A stretch of DNA of 64,000 bases from Atrichornis clamosus (lineage: Eukaryota; Chordata; Aves; Passeriformes; Menuridae): contig WBMZ01010863.1 of the NCBI GenBank assembly GCA_013400975.1, positions 144,828 to 208,827 on the forward strand. Reading direction: 5' to 3'. The notes below the pieces were generated by a model. The model made no database searches. It was not told the origin of the DNA and worked only from the letters and a program-made list of their open reading frames with translations. A program made the translations under genes and the position numbers. Below, one piece after another: positions 26,601-39,500 of this stretch (position 1 is the stretch's first letter; every line of letters starts with the position of its first letter).

Positions 26601-29369
26601 ACGCTATAGAGTTCTCAAATGATCTGTTACTGGATACAGTGTGTATTAACTGAAATTCCTTAAGTTATGAGATTTAGAAGACCAACGGTGACTTTTGGGT
26701 TAAAGTGATGTGCTTTCCTGTTTTCTCCAGAGAAAAAACAGGAGTTTGCCAGTGGCATCTTCCTTCTTGTAGTTTTTTGAAATGCCATAAAAAGGAAGAG
26801 AGTGTCTTTAACCATCTTCTGAAACACGTTCACAATTCTTTTAGATTTGGCTTTCTTCTTAATTCATGGAGAACAGCTGTGGCATTGTTATTCCAAAACC
26901 ACAAGTGAATCTCTTAACAGATGGTTCTCGCACTAGCTGGGATGAAAGCAGCTTCCTCCATCCTGGGGGGGCTTTTTTGTACTTAGATCCTGATATCTTA
27001 ACAGGGCTCAAGTAAGACTTCGCTGTTTTCATTGCACTGTAAGTATAGTGTCACTCCAGTAATTCCGCAATGAAGTGTTGCCCCTCCCTCCTTTAAAATT
27101 TTTCTTCTAAAAAAGAAGGGGGACAATAGTTTTGTTTCTTAATTTCCAGTGCTGGTGCAACACACTCATCTAGAAAGATCTTAATGGAAATGTAAAGTTC
27201 CTCCAGGTGGAAGTGATGGTACAAGGGAGGTACCAAGGGCATTTATATCAAAGACTTGGTGTAGACTTTAAAACTTTCTTCCCTCCATTGCCTCAACTGA
27301 GGGAAGTTTATTAGTAAGAAGAGAAGATGTTTGGACCATGTAATAGTTTGCATATAAAATACCAGACTTGCTCAGGTAACATTTAACCTCCTGTCTCTGA
27401 AGTAGGGATTTCTGCACGTGGCAGAGCTGCGTGGACTCTTACTCACCTCACAGACTTAAACAGATGTAGGAGTCTCATGCTTAGAGAGTCTATTTTTTCC
27501 ACCTGTGGTGTTTTTGTGACAGTCATCTTGCATATGACATGAGATGCACTAGTCCCCTCCCCTTGCTGTGCCAGCAGCATCTGTGAATCAGCACAGCCCA
27601 GCTGCAGTGGCTTCATGGAGCTGGGTCCTACCTTCGAGGGCCAGTCAGTGCAGTTGTGGTACCAGCAATAAGCACTGGGATGCTTGGGTGTGCAGGGGGT
27701 GGTGTGATCCAACTTTATTCTTTCCCTCCAGGGAGTGTAGCTGCTGCTCAGGCTCTCTGGGCAGGTGAGTACCACAGCTTTGAGGAGGTAGTCAGATGAT
27801 AGCAGCCTGTGCTGCCAGAAAAGCCATATCCCTCCTCTTTCGAGGAAAAAGCAGGATGCCAGCCTTGGCTGCCAGCTGAACTGTGCCATTGGTGTAAGAA
27901 ATGCAGAAACATTACGTAAGCAAATGTCACCATTTGTGGGTGAATGACTTGTCAGCCTGACAGTTGGTTGTGGTGGAAGGGGAGTGTGTTGTGTTTTCAG
28001 TAAGAGTCACATCTGAACAGCTGAGGTCTTGACTGGAGTCAGTGTCATAGACTGTGTACACCTGCCTCTCTTAGTTCATGCTCTCTGTGGGGATGTGACT
28101 GAAAAGTGATTTTCCAAACTCTTCTTTTTGTCCATCATCTGCAGGTAGAAGTCTCAAGGGGTCGCACTGACAGAAGGAGCAGGAGTTCCTCTTGCCAGGG
28201 GCTCAGTAAGAGGCCCTGTTTGCTGGTTGTTAGTGTGCTACATTCTTCTCCCATAAGACTCCTTCACTGTGATAATTGCCTCCTGAAAACTGTGTTGCTG
28301 GTGTGAGACCTGGGCTAGTTCTGGAAGCCTTTGGGAAATTATATTCATTTCAGGAGAAATGTACAGCCTTGGGTAAAGCTGTACAGTGCAGCAGTTGCTG
28401 GTTATGTCAGGGAGTAGAGACTGTGAGGAGTTAAGTGGAAGTGAGGGAAGAATGCAACTTCAGCATCTGTGCTCTCCACACAGCCACACTTTTGTGCGAT
28501 ACATCCCAGCTCTTTACAAACCACAGTACTTGCTCCTGTTCTACTTGGTGTACTTTCCATTTCTGGACTTAAAACATGGTATGCTAATGCATTTGGATAC
28601 CCACTGGCATAATGGACATACGGAACAGTTACCAAAATGTTTATGTGTATGTAGGAGTTCAAGGTGCTGGGCATGGTTGTAAATGAAAATGTTTGGCATT
28701 TATTAATGTGTAAACAAGATGCTACAGATTGTTTCTTTGTACATGGGTTACTGTCAGCACCTCTGGGTTATCGTGAGCATGATGGCCAGAGGTACCTACC
28801 TTCATAATTTTCTTGATGTAGAACCTGGATCTGAGAACTAGCAGCTCAAACTGGAGTTCAGCCATACAGGTGGGTTTGGAAGCTTCAGTCAGTCACAAAT
28901 TCCCTGAACCCTACCCCATTATATAAGGCTGGAGAAGTAGTTATATCCAAAAAGCCCTTGGAGGAGTTGGGGTAAATGGCCCTAAAACTGTATTGTTTGT
29001 GCTATTTAATATTAATTTCTGATCAAAGCAATTCTGCTGGGATTTTACATAGTGTAAAAGCTGAACAATTTAATTTTGCTGTGTTATAGTCTGTTTTTCT
29101 CCCACGAACAGGAAATAGTTCACTGCTTCTTGATAACTCTAAAATTACTGAGGTGGGAAATTCGAATGAATTACATGTCTCTGTGTAAGCATAGGTATAT
29201 AGTCGGTGTTGACTATTGCTCTGCTTCAAATGTTTGCAACTGCTGCAGAAAATGGAAGCATAAAAAGCAGAGACAGGGTAGATGCACAAAACTATCCTCT
29301 GATTAAACATAACACAGTCTTAGTGTCATTCTTCGCATCTAATATATATTCTACTGGCTGTGCAATCTG
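20673..29369. other. Non-coding stretch, no clear gene
   Basis: No exon recognised. It holds a two-copy 19-bp tandem repeat at 26280-26317, listed separately, and short homopolymers (A10 at 25790-25799, T-rich near 21.94 kb). The open frame at 27443-27889 on the - strand has no recognisable domain. Confidence 0.55.
26280..26317. repeat. Tandem 19-bp repeat, two copies
   Basis: GTCTTCAGGAATTACATAA is followed directly by GTCTTCAGGAATTGCATTA: two adjacent 19-base units with two differences, then unrelated sequence. This is a simple local tandem duplication. Confidence 0.9.
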
Positions 29370-29847
29370 AATCATAGAATCATAGAGTATGCTGAGTTGG
29401 AAGGGAACCACAGGCATCGTCGAGTCCAGCTCCTGGCTCTGCACAGGACAGCCCCACCATGTGCCTGAGAGTGTTGTCCAAACACTTCCCAAGCTTCTGT
29501 CCAGCTGTTTCTATGACCAGTTCCCTGGGGAGCCTACTCCAGTGCCTGACCGCTCTCGGGGGGAAGAACCTTTCCCAGACATCCAACCTAAACCTCCTAT
29601 GACACAGCTTTAGGCTGTTCCCTCAGGTCCTGCCACTGGGCACAGCAGAGAAAAGATCAGTGCCTGCCCCTCCTCTTCCCCTCATGAGGATTTTGCAGAC
29701 CACAGTGAGGTCTCCCCTCAGTTTCCTCCAGGCTGAACAGACTAAATGACCTTAGCCACTCGTCACAAAGCTTTCCCTCCAGACCTTTCACCATCCTTGT
29801 GGCCCTCCTTTGGATACTCTCTAATAGCTTCATGCCTTCTTTTGTAT
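29370..29847 (-). mobile_element. CR1 LINE, 3' portion, antisense
   Basis: Read on the - strand, this is the longest and best-preserved CR1 piece in the window. On the + strand it begins with the inverted terminal octamers (AATCATAGAATCATAGAG). It continues through GAGTTGGAAGGGAACC, AGTCCAGCTCCTGGCTCTGC and ACTCCAGTGCCTGACCGCTC, then GTCTCCCCTCAG and CCAGGCTGAACAG. It fades out at about TTCTTTTGTA. The intact 3' end and truncated 5' end are typical of CR1 insertion. Small open frames over it are remnants of the element. Confidence 0.96.
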
Positions 29848-31708
29848 GGAGCACAGATTACAAATAAACTGTTGATTTCTCTGGCATAGGTGAATGACTT
29901 GAGTTGTTTTGGGTGTTCTCTGGCCATGACCCTGTTTCATTTTCTGTGACCCCTGAGTTCTGTTGGACTCAAGCGACCTGTGTGCTGTCTCGGGATCACC
30001 CCACATCACACCCCTCAATTAAAAGCAGTGATTCCGCAGGCAGTTTGCACAAGCTCTTGTGATGATGCCCGATTTCAAGTTATCATAGATGGCCCTGTAA
30101 CTTAAATTGAAAACATTGGTTTGGAGGTAAAGTAGGTACAAGATGGATTTTTGCTTCAAGTTGCAGAGGCAGAAAAAAGTTTAAATGGAAGTGTATCCAC
30201 TTTAAAGTAAATTGAAAGCCTTCAAGTTTTGTCAGGTTAGAGTACATTACAGGTAGGTAGAGGTTTGCTGCTCCATGGGAAGTATGGTGTCTCATCTAGG
30301 AATTATTATCTCAACAGGAGACCCTCTTCAACACTAACAGGCTCCCATTAGTGAGTGAGACTAAAAGGTCTGGAAATAAGGAGAGGAAGATGGTAAGAAC
30401 AAATGAAGGTATGTGAAAGAGCAGTAAAGAGCAAGCAGACCTAAAATCATGTCCTGAGGTAGCTGCTCTGAGTTTACAGGCCGATAGTTATGATTTGTGT
30501 CGTTGGCACGTCGTGTGATTGTACATCACCACGGGCCAGGGCTCTGCTGCCTCCTTTGAATGTCATTACAATGCACTTAGCTCTCTTGTGTTTCTACAGC
30601 ATGAGCGTCAGCTTAGATAGATCTGCATGCAGTAAAGTCTGCTGAAGGTGTGCCCAGGGGTTAGGCTATATGGAGATGAGCTTTTTAAAATGTGAATTTC
30701 ATCTAAAGCATCAGAAGCTCTCTCTGAGCTGTGGCGCTGGAGGCAGGGACCTAATGAGACTGCTTTAATACAGCTCTAACATACACATTAGGTAGTGGTT
30801 GGAAAGACAGTCAATCTTTCAAGGTTTAAGCAGCACTTTCTGAAAGTGCCTTCAATTAACTGCTAATGACAAGCTTTCCTCAGTGATTCTCTGGTTATGT
30901 TGTGCAGCCAGATAATGAGAATGATCACCCAGAGATACTTCGATTTATTTACAATTTTTTATTTCCTTGGGAGGCTGATGAATATTTGATCCAGTAATGT
31001 TCCTATTTATGCCTCCATAAGTCAAGTGCCTGAGTTCAGCTTCAATCCATCATTGCTCTGGAGATTTACATTTCAGATAGATTTTTCCAGCAGCACAGAT
31101 GTTGCAAACCTTAAATTAATGCACAAAGCTGCCTCTACCCTGCAGAAGATGGAACTATTAGGTAAGGAAAACAATATCTCTTTCGGATACCTGTCTTCTT
31201 AATGGTAATGGAATTTAAAAGATCTACAAAGGGCTGCTTCAGCTAAATATGTTATGTCCACCACTATTTGAAAAGAGAATAATGAGCTGAAAGTGTTTCT
31301 GTGCCTACCCGCAGTGTTAATTGAAAGCTGTAAAGACACACAGATAGAACTAGGCTCAGGGGACCTTTCTTATAGAAATTTTATGTGAACCATCTCTCCT
31401 GTATCTGAAAGTGTTCTCTAAGCCATCTTCAGTGGTAGTGAGAGGTCTTCTTAATGCTTCCCTTTGTATTAATTCTATTGGCAACTTACAAACCAAATTG
31501 AAGCCCCAGAAGATCCCATTCTTATGTTTCGTTGTTTTTTTCTCTAGTCTCCATTTTTCTATACACACTATGCACAGCTCCTAACTTTAACCTGAGAAGG
31601 TACCTTAGGATGAGAGATGCACCTTTTTTATTTGTTCTTGCCCATTTTAGTTCCAAGATCCTTATATGAGTGAGACTTACTGGAAGAAGAAATTGTCAGA
31701 AGTGACAA
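29848..31708. other. Non-coding stretch, AT-rich in part
   Basis: No repeat family or exon recognised. The 30.74-31.13 kb part is AT-rich, low in CpG and full of homeodomain/POU-like words. It resembles conserved non-coding sequence, but this needs a cross-species alignment. Confidence 0.5.
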
Positions 31709-31883
31709 ATTGGTAGAGAGGTGACTCTTTACATTGATCAGGGATGTGTGACATAATTGAAACATTGGATATCTCTCTAAATTGCAGTAGTTTGGATGAT
31801 AATAGGACAGGAGTAAGTTCCTGAGAAAATTAACTGAGCAAAGAGCATGAAGACATTCACAAGTTAATTCTGGAAACACAATT
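31709..31883. repeat. 175-bp direct repeat, copy A
   Basis: This copy aligns without gaps to copy B exactly 1,496 bases downstream, with about 17 mismatches (roughly 90% identity). Shared words include GAGAGGTGACTCTTTACATT, CTCTCTAAATTGCAGTAGTT and GCAAAGAGCATGAAGACATT. The differences are mostly transitions. I do not recognise the family. Flanking sequence on both sides is not obviously shared. Confidence 0.93.
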
Positions 31884-33204
31884 TGCTGGAAGAGGAGAAT
31901 GATAGGATGGAGAAACAAGCCTGTATACTGACACCAACATTTAAAACATCTGGTGGATGGTCTGGCGCATGAGACTGGCGATTTATGTAATTTTCTTCTT
32001 CATATAAAATACTTGCTGGAAGGAACCATATTCCAGGACTGTAATATAGTGCTGGAACTGGAGCTCCTGAGCACTTTTTCTCCCCTGCAGTGTAGTTTGG
32101 GGTGTAATATTGGTTGTAATTGCTTTCTGGTGCATGCTCTCTAATGTATTTAGGAGAAATGCAGGTATGAAGATGCTGTTGTTGCAGGGGACAGAACCCT
32201 GGAGGAGGATCCAGTTCCTCTGCTCATGTGTTTAACAGTTCCACTTTTCTGGATCTCAGTTTTCCCAAATATAAAACAGGGGGAAATGATTCAGACCTCT
32301 CCTGCAAAAACACTTTGAAAGATTAAAAGGAAGGTAGAAAAGCTGAGACACCAGGGAAGAAAACTTAGCATCACTGCAGGGAACAGGAATGAAGCCAGCT
32401 GTGCAGTGTAGTGACGGGGAATAAAGGCAAACAAAAGTTCAGGGAGATTAAAATGCTGGCAAAAAACTGTGAAGCCATTCTAGATCAGTAGTATGTTGCC
32501 TGGAATGTGTGTGTTTCTGTTCAGTCATCCTAAAAACCATATTGTGGAATCAGGAAGAGTTTGAAGGTCTGTAACAAGAAAGAAAGAAATGGTGAAAATA
32601 ATGAGATTGTTTCTTCTTGAAGCAGCATATTGAGGCTTTCTGGGAGGAGGAAAGCAATCAAAGAGATAGGAAAAAAGAGATCAGGGGTTAGCGGATACTT
32701 GAACTCCTACTCCAAAAAACAAGATATTAAGGACTTAGTGGGACTGAATGACACTGATCCCAAAGCTGAGTCAGTGGGGTGAGGGGGAGAGGCTGAGTTG
32801 CGAATCATTTCCTACAGCTTATGAATCCACTGGTACAAAACTCAGGTTAATGGATGCAGTTAATGAGTTAATATACCAAACTACAAATAACAGTGTGAGA
32901 AGGAATAGACATTCCTTTTTCAGCACCTCTGGCAGGCCTCTAAATACTTGGTCTTGAAAGGGAACTTCCCCAAGTGCCAGGTTATCCCAGGTCATCCACC
33001 CTTGTTTGGGGTGAGCACAGGCCTTTGGTAAGATCAAGGTAAGGGTTGGGGCTGCTGCACTCATTTCTTGTCATAGTTCCTTTGCTCTTACTTCACTGAG
33101 GTCTTCCACTCTCCCAGTTGTTGGTGGAGAACGGCTCCACAAGCAGCAGGGTTATGCTGGCAGGGAAAGTTGCAAATCAGCTTTCAAGACAGAGGGAAGG
33201 ACAG
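31884..33204. other. 1.3-kb spacer between the repeat pair
   Basis: Non-coding sequence with no retroviral frame visible in any of six frames. A MIR-like relic is present near 32.23-32.33 kb. Short open frames at 31953-32144 and 32748-32957 are not recognised. Confidence 0.6.
32228..32328 (+). mobile_element. Possible MIR-like (CORE-SINE) relic
   Basis: TTTAACAGTTCCAC, GGATCTCAGTTTTCCCAAAT, ATAAAACAGGGGGAAATGAT, ACCTCTCC and GATTAAAAG follow, in order, the familiar MIR 3' half (a CTCAGTTTCC... TAAAATGGGG... ACCTC... GATTAAA pattern). MIR-like relics are rare but known in sauropsids. The identification is by pattern memory only. Confidence 0.45.
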
Positions 33205-33379
33205 ATTGACAGAGAGGTGACTCTTTACATTGATCAGGGGTGTGTGATGTAATCGAAACATCGGATCTCTCTCTAAATTGCAGTAGTTTGGATGATAATG
33301 GGAAAGGAGTAAGTTCCTGAGAAAATTACCTGAGCAAAGAGCATGAAGACATTCACAAGCCAACCCTGGAAAAACAATT
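33205..33379. repeat. 175-bp direct repeat, copy B
   Basis: The second copy of the repeat at 31709. Immediately upstream is a purine tract (AGAGGGAAGGA, 33191-33201), which resembles the polypurine tract before a 3' LTR. No matching target-site duplication, convincing primer-binding site or polyadenylation signal was seen. An LTR pair is therefore only one option beside a dispersed repeat inserted twice or a local duplication. Confidence 0.93.
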
Positions 33380-33504
33380 CAGGTATCAAAAGACACATCA
33401 GAGCCATGCACATACAAGATGAAGAAAGGCATGAGAGCAAAACTCCCCTGATGGCCTAGAAAGTCATTTTATGGACAGCTCTATGGCATTTGGCACAACA
33501 GTTA

Positions 33505-33570
33505 GCATCTGAGCACTTTGCAAAGTCCTTGTTCATCTCTGCAGCCCTACTGCTAGGTGAGAGGATAGAT
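33505..33570 (-). mobile_element. Possible MIR/ancient SINE relic, antisense
   Basis: CTGAGCACTTTGCAAAGT, then TTCATCTCTGCAGCCCTA and CTAGGTGAGAGG resembles the antisense MIR pattern (ACTTTACAAA... TTCAT... ACAACCCTA... GAGGTAGG). The match does not continue into the expected CCATTTTACAGATG, so it is weak. Confidence 0.25.
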
Positions 33571-36500
33571 TAGAAATGCCAGAAATTACCAGATGCCCCT
33601 TGTCTTTTAAAAATCTCTTCCCTCTCTCATGATCTTGTGACTGCACAGATAAGAGTTTGAGACAGATTGACTAAGGCCAGAAATTCATTTGGGGTTTTCA
33701 GTGTAAGATGCCTATTGCCTGATTATTTTTTCCCCTCCTGATGCTCATTGTTCCTGCTTAAAGTGCAGCTCCCACTCATTTTGGTAGCATTTGTAAGCAC
33801 TCAGCATATCACACTGCAGGGCTCTGATCCAGCATTCCAGCAGAATAGGGAGACCTTATTAGTGACCCTTTGTGGGAAATCTGGTTTTAGAGACTTGGCA
33901 CATTTCATGTAAGAACATACGGGTCCCAGTTCTCTAGGACAGCTCTGCATTATATAATCACAAAATCATCTTTCTGTCTCTGCACTGTGCTTCTCTTTTC
34001 CCTACGTCACTTGCCGCTTCTGCAAGAAATGATGAATGTGAGGTTCTTTTCTTTCCTTGTGTAACCCTGATTCATCTCCAGCATAGTTCCATGCTGAACT
34101 ACCAAGGGAAAGGGTTTTACATGAGTATGTCTGTAAAGACTGTGTTGTAGCACATAGGCTGCAGGGGTCCAAATTAGGCTGCAGTAGCTGTATTTGAGAG
34201 CTTGGCAAACTAGCCCTGCTATTTTCTTCTAATGTCAGCTCCCTGCAGTTTTAAAAGAGAAAAATGGACTATAAAGAAGCCCCATTGTGGCCTGGCACAG
34301 CATCACCAGCATGGCTCTGGGCTGTGGGAGCACATTGCTCCATCCCACCGGACTTAGCTGAGTTCAGGTCACAGAGACAGTCAGGTTCCTAAATCCCATC
34401 ACTGCCGGAAGGCTTCTGGAGCCTTGCCCAGAGGTAGTCTGGGATCACCTGGAGAAGCAACAGCAATGTCTGTGAGCCCTTGCAGAGCACAAGGGCACAT
34501 CATATCACTGATGTCTGACAGCTGCATCCTCCAGTGCTTTTAACCCTGGGCACCTTTCACTGCCCCTGTTACGTCTCTTCCTTCTCTTCTTGGACCTGGT
34601 CTTCTAGGAACATCATTCAGCCATTCTTATTTCCCCTCCTGGTTATCCACGCAATCTGTTTCTTCCATCACCTTCTCCGACCAGCTGTAGTCCTACTGCC
34701 AGATGCTGCTTCTCCTCCTTGCTCATCCCCTGCCAGTCCCCCTGTCCTCAGCCTCAGCCTCAGGCTGCACTTGATGAGAGGGATGTCTCTTGGAGGGGAG
34801 GGCTCAGGGTGACCAAATGTGTTCCCAACACCCCACCTCAATAAAAGAAAAAAGTACTTCTTTAGAATTATATAGAAATAGGTACATATTTCAGATTAGG
34901 CTAAGAGAAATACCCAAAGTGCAAAATTTCACCCTGAAAAGTAGCCATTTGGCAACTGAAAAAAAACTTGAAATTCAGAGATTTGGGTGGTCACATTTAG
35001 TGAGCAAAGCAGGCAAGCCCCCCCTCTCCCATGGCTCACAGCAGTCTGCCTTCCAGCAAAGCCTTTGGGAAGCCCAGCACAGGGCCTTGAGGCTGGTCCA
35101 TGTCTCTACAGCAGAAGGAGCAACAGCTCAGAGGGAACTGAATAAAGAGCAAGGGCCAGTGTGCGTGTGCCTGAGCCTGTTCCAGGGAGCACTGATGGTG
35201 CTCTCATCTTTTCATCTCCATTCCCAGCTCATCCCAGGATCTGGTTTGTTTTTTTGTGCATGCAGTGAGCTCCTTCGACCTCCTGTTTCCTCCTCATGCA
35301 GTGCATTCTCCCATGCTCCACAATCTGCTGCAGCTCCTCAAAGGGTGCCGGGGACAGATGGCTTGATTTCAACTGATAAAGGGGCTGCCTTGAAAGAAGT
35401 GAGGCGGAAGCTGTCTGGCCTGGTATCTCTTTCTGGTGCTGTCAACGGGAGGTGAAGGAGACAAGCTGGAGCTGCGTGGACACCAGCTCCATTCCAGAGA
35501 GAGCAAAATGGAAAGAAATTCCTTTAAAAAGCTCTTCTGCTGCTACTAAATGATGTCTGCTTGCCTTATTTCAGAGACCTTCTGCCAAGCCCAAATCACC
35601 TCACTGTATGCCCTGGTCTTTGCTCAGCCCGGTGTGCTACGTGAAAGATGTAGCTAAAATATCTTCAGACCATCTCGAGGGACAACCAGGAATGTGGTGG
35701 ATGTTTTGTGTGCTACTGACTTTTAAACTCAGTGTGGTAAACTGCTAATCAACCTTGTCCCTTCTCATCCACATTGTCGGGCAGCGCTGCGGCTGTCGGA
35801 CACCTTGCTAAGCCCAGCTCCTGTGGGCGGCATGGGGCTGGCAAGCTCTCCAGGACCTTTGCAGGGCACAAACTGCAACCCTGCAGTAACCAAGGGAATT
35901 GGGAGCCACCTTAGTGAATAACAGAAATGATAAAAGCCCCCATTTCTGGTAATAAAAATTGATTTTTCTCCAGGAACTTCAATTTTGCACTTTTTTTCAG
36001 CACTGGGATGGGGAGGAAATATCCCTGCCCTTTGGAGACAGAATAATTTATAAGCCACTTTTATAAAAATCAGTGATTTCCCTTTAAGTCGGCTTCTGTG
36101 CCTTTGTCTCAGCTTTCCTGATTAGTCACATAATGAGGATATTTCTAATACAAATGTGTCAGGGGAGAAGGGAGCCAAACACTGCTTTATCAGAAGAGAA
36201 TCTGTATCCCTCCGGATGCTAATTAGTCACAGAGATACAGGCGTGTGGGGCGGGGGCGAGGCGAGCTCTTATTTTAGAAGCCGAAATTATTTGTGCCCTC
36301 AGAATTTCTCTCACAGGGCTGGAAAGCCATGCCAAGGTAGAGAGCGCCTTGAAATCTCCCTTGGTTTTTGCATCCCTGCCCCCTCAGATGTGTTTGCCGT
36401 GATGCTGCTCCTGCTGCTGTTTGCAGGGTTATTTCTGTCACAAGCTTGGCTAAACAGAAACTCTCTCCTTATAAATATGGAAATCTGATGGTTGAGCTCT

Positions 36501-39500
36501 CCGTCTCTTGGGACAAGTTGAAAGCGTGGTGCTAAAGAGAAAAGGGCTGCTGAACTCTGAGCTTGGTGGCTTTGTTTTCTCTACTATTGGAGAGAAACCA
36601 GTAATTTTTTGATGCTGGGATCTGCCTTTATAGCATGGACAAGTGAACTCTCAGGCAAGCCTTCACTCCACAGTCATGGGCCACCACAGTGCTTCTCCGG
36701 GGCTGTGTTTGTATCCCTGTCTCCTTTCCTGGATTTTTGCAGCATCCCTCCTCCCCAGGGCCAGCAGTGGCTTTGATCTTGGACAAATGCATGGGTATTT
36801 GCTCTTCCCTCAGCATCCTGACAGCATTTGTATGCAGCATTCCCAGATCTTCAACATCTGTAGAAAGCAGCAAGTCCTTGAGATTCCCATGCTGGTGACT
36901 TTATTTCACTCTTTCCTGAGCCCATTTCCAACCCCTTTGGCTGAGTAACTGAAGGGAGATGTGGTGATTCCCTGCTGAAAATACTTCCAAGATCCATCCT
37001 TGCTCTTGGTCATGAGTGCAGCCTGAGTAAAGTGCAGGTGCACAAACTCAGATTGTAAAATCAGCAAACACCCTGCCCAGGAAGGTTTGGATTTAAGGCA
37101 CTGGATCTGGCAAACATGAAATAGGTGTGTGATGGAGAGGGCATCCTGTGGTTTCCGCTTGAATCCAGGTGCTGAATGAAAGCTCTGCAGTCTGCACTCA
37201 TCTCACTTTCATTCCAAAAGTGTCTGAAGCTGGCATGCCGTGGGTGGCATTGTCTATTGTACTGGTCTCATCGTTGACTTGAGACTGCAGTCAGAGAGCC
37301 TCCAGAGCCAGACACCCTTGCTCCCTGGAAGAAGTCAGATTTACTAGGTGCAGGAGAGAGGCATGATGAAAAATTATTATTGGAGAAGGAGTGAACAGAA
37401 GCAGCAATCCAACAGCTCAGAAAAGGATCTGAGGGATTGGATTAAAGGTGCCAGGGGTATTCCAGAGGCGAAAAGTAAGACCTCATTCATCATACTCATG
37501 TAGAGGTTGAACATGTACAAATCAACTGCCTTTCAAAAAAAAAAATGCAACAAAACCAAAACCCAAACCAGCTGGAAAAGAACAAGTGACCCCAGAGTTA
37601 TGCTAGTAATCACTGTGATGTTGAATCACTGATTAGAGTCCTTGATCTGTTGAAAGGTGGGGATGTGGAGCCATCCCAACTTTTCCTGCTATTGTTCTTA
37701 CAGCCAGAGTCTCTGAAAGCTTAGTAATATCATATTTGCCGTGCTTGATCCAATCAATGGCCTATGGAAGCAATTATCCAATCTCCAGGACAGTGGTGGA
37801 AACTAACATCACTGCAACAGGGCTCTCCTACTGTCATTTGTTTTGTGCCAGGATGCTTTTTGTCAGAATATATAATTTCTGCAGTATTAGCCACCACCAA
37901 CAAAAATTTTTAATGTTTTATTCAGGCAAACTTTGATTTTATCTTCCATGTACACCTGGAACAGCTTTGCTGTGTGTGGAGAGGATCCATAAACCACTCC
38001 ATATATGCTGACAACCATGGCATTTCAGCTCCACTTGCTTTGCACTGCCTCAGCCCATTTCTCTAGGTGTTAGAGTTGCCCATGGGAAGGAAGCGCAGTT
38101 CTCCTCCACCGTGCAGGATGCTCTGTGAACGTCTTCATTTCAGGTGGAAAACAGCTCTCTCTTTGAAAGCAGGCTGTTCCTCTTGGTGAGGCTCTGTTAA
38201 AGCCTTGAAGAAGCAAAGATGGGACATGGATCTGAAATAAGCTCTCGACACTAAACAGTGGGAATGAATTCAGTCACCACAAGAACCTGCCATGGTCCCT
38301 TGCAGACAGCACTAGGGTTGTGCAGAGCACTGCAGTTTTCCATAGGATTCAGCTGCAACATGTAGCCAAGAGCCTGGGCTCCTGCTTCTGTCTCTGTCCT
38401 CCAAACACACTGTGACCTTGGCTCTGACACGTCTCTCAATTTTTTAATCATTTTAAGGGTATCCTCCCCTCAAGAGTTGAGGTTTAAAGAGCAGTTGTAA
38501 AATTGCATGGGGTTTTTTATGATTCTGGTTTGGCCAGATGCCAGTTGCTAAACTGACTCTTACAATAGCTACCAAGGAATCTGTGCTGCTTAGTGCCTTA
38601 AATACTCAGGTTGCGCCTCAGAGCTGTGGCTAATCAGAGGTACAAAAGAAAAGGTGTAATATCTTCACGAATATATCCTTTACAAGGAAGGAATTATTTT
38701 GGTATTAAATCATCCTGAAAACATACCTCAGTTAATAGCTGGTTTTAAATAGCTATTGCATGCCAGCCACTTGGCAAGTGCTGCAGGCAGTGGGGAGTGC
38801 AGTGTGGCATTTCTCTAATTTGCAATGTTAATGATCCAATTTAAGTCATGTAAAGCTAGCACAAGATACCAAACTTATAAATGCATGTGATAATGGAGTT
38901 GGCTTATGTGCGTGAGAAGAGCCTGGAGGGAAATACGGTGTTAAATATACTCTATCATGATTGAAAGGAAAGGACCAGGGGCTGCTTGTGCTGCTGGTTT
39001 CTCAAAGGGAAGTCTAACAGAAATCATGTAATTACTCCCGTTCTTCTTCTTTGTCCCTCAAATGCTTTCCCAGAGTATTTGATCTAGTTCCTGAATTGGT
39101 GCTTCCTCTGCTACGGTAGACTCCCAGGATTAGTCATACATCATAATCTAAAAAAAAGTTTCTTCCCTGTGCTGCAAATGTCATTTTTGATTAGGAAAAC
39201 AGACCTCTGAAACATCTTGTTCCCTTTCCACAGCTTATGCCTTTCTGTTTACTGCATTTTGTTCAGGTTGGATGTGGCAGTCGGGCAGGCCCTTCATGGC
39301 CAGGGCTTCAAGGGAATACAGGCACTGTGGCACCCACAGGGAGGCTGGCACTTCTCTTCTGCCCCCATTTGAAGCAAAGCAATGATCTGAGCTCCTGGTT
39401 ACCTGTCAGTGAGCTGAGCTACCCCAACTGCAGGTGTACACAGTAATAGTCATTTTAGTGACATTCTGGTTCAGCTTAATTAATAAGACTAGAGTTTTTA

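Noticed and set aside
34790..35455. Longest open frame, 221 codons, + strand
   Set aside because: No recognisable domain, low-complexity Ser-rich end and no splice or promoter context. Such a length can arise by chance in 64 kb.
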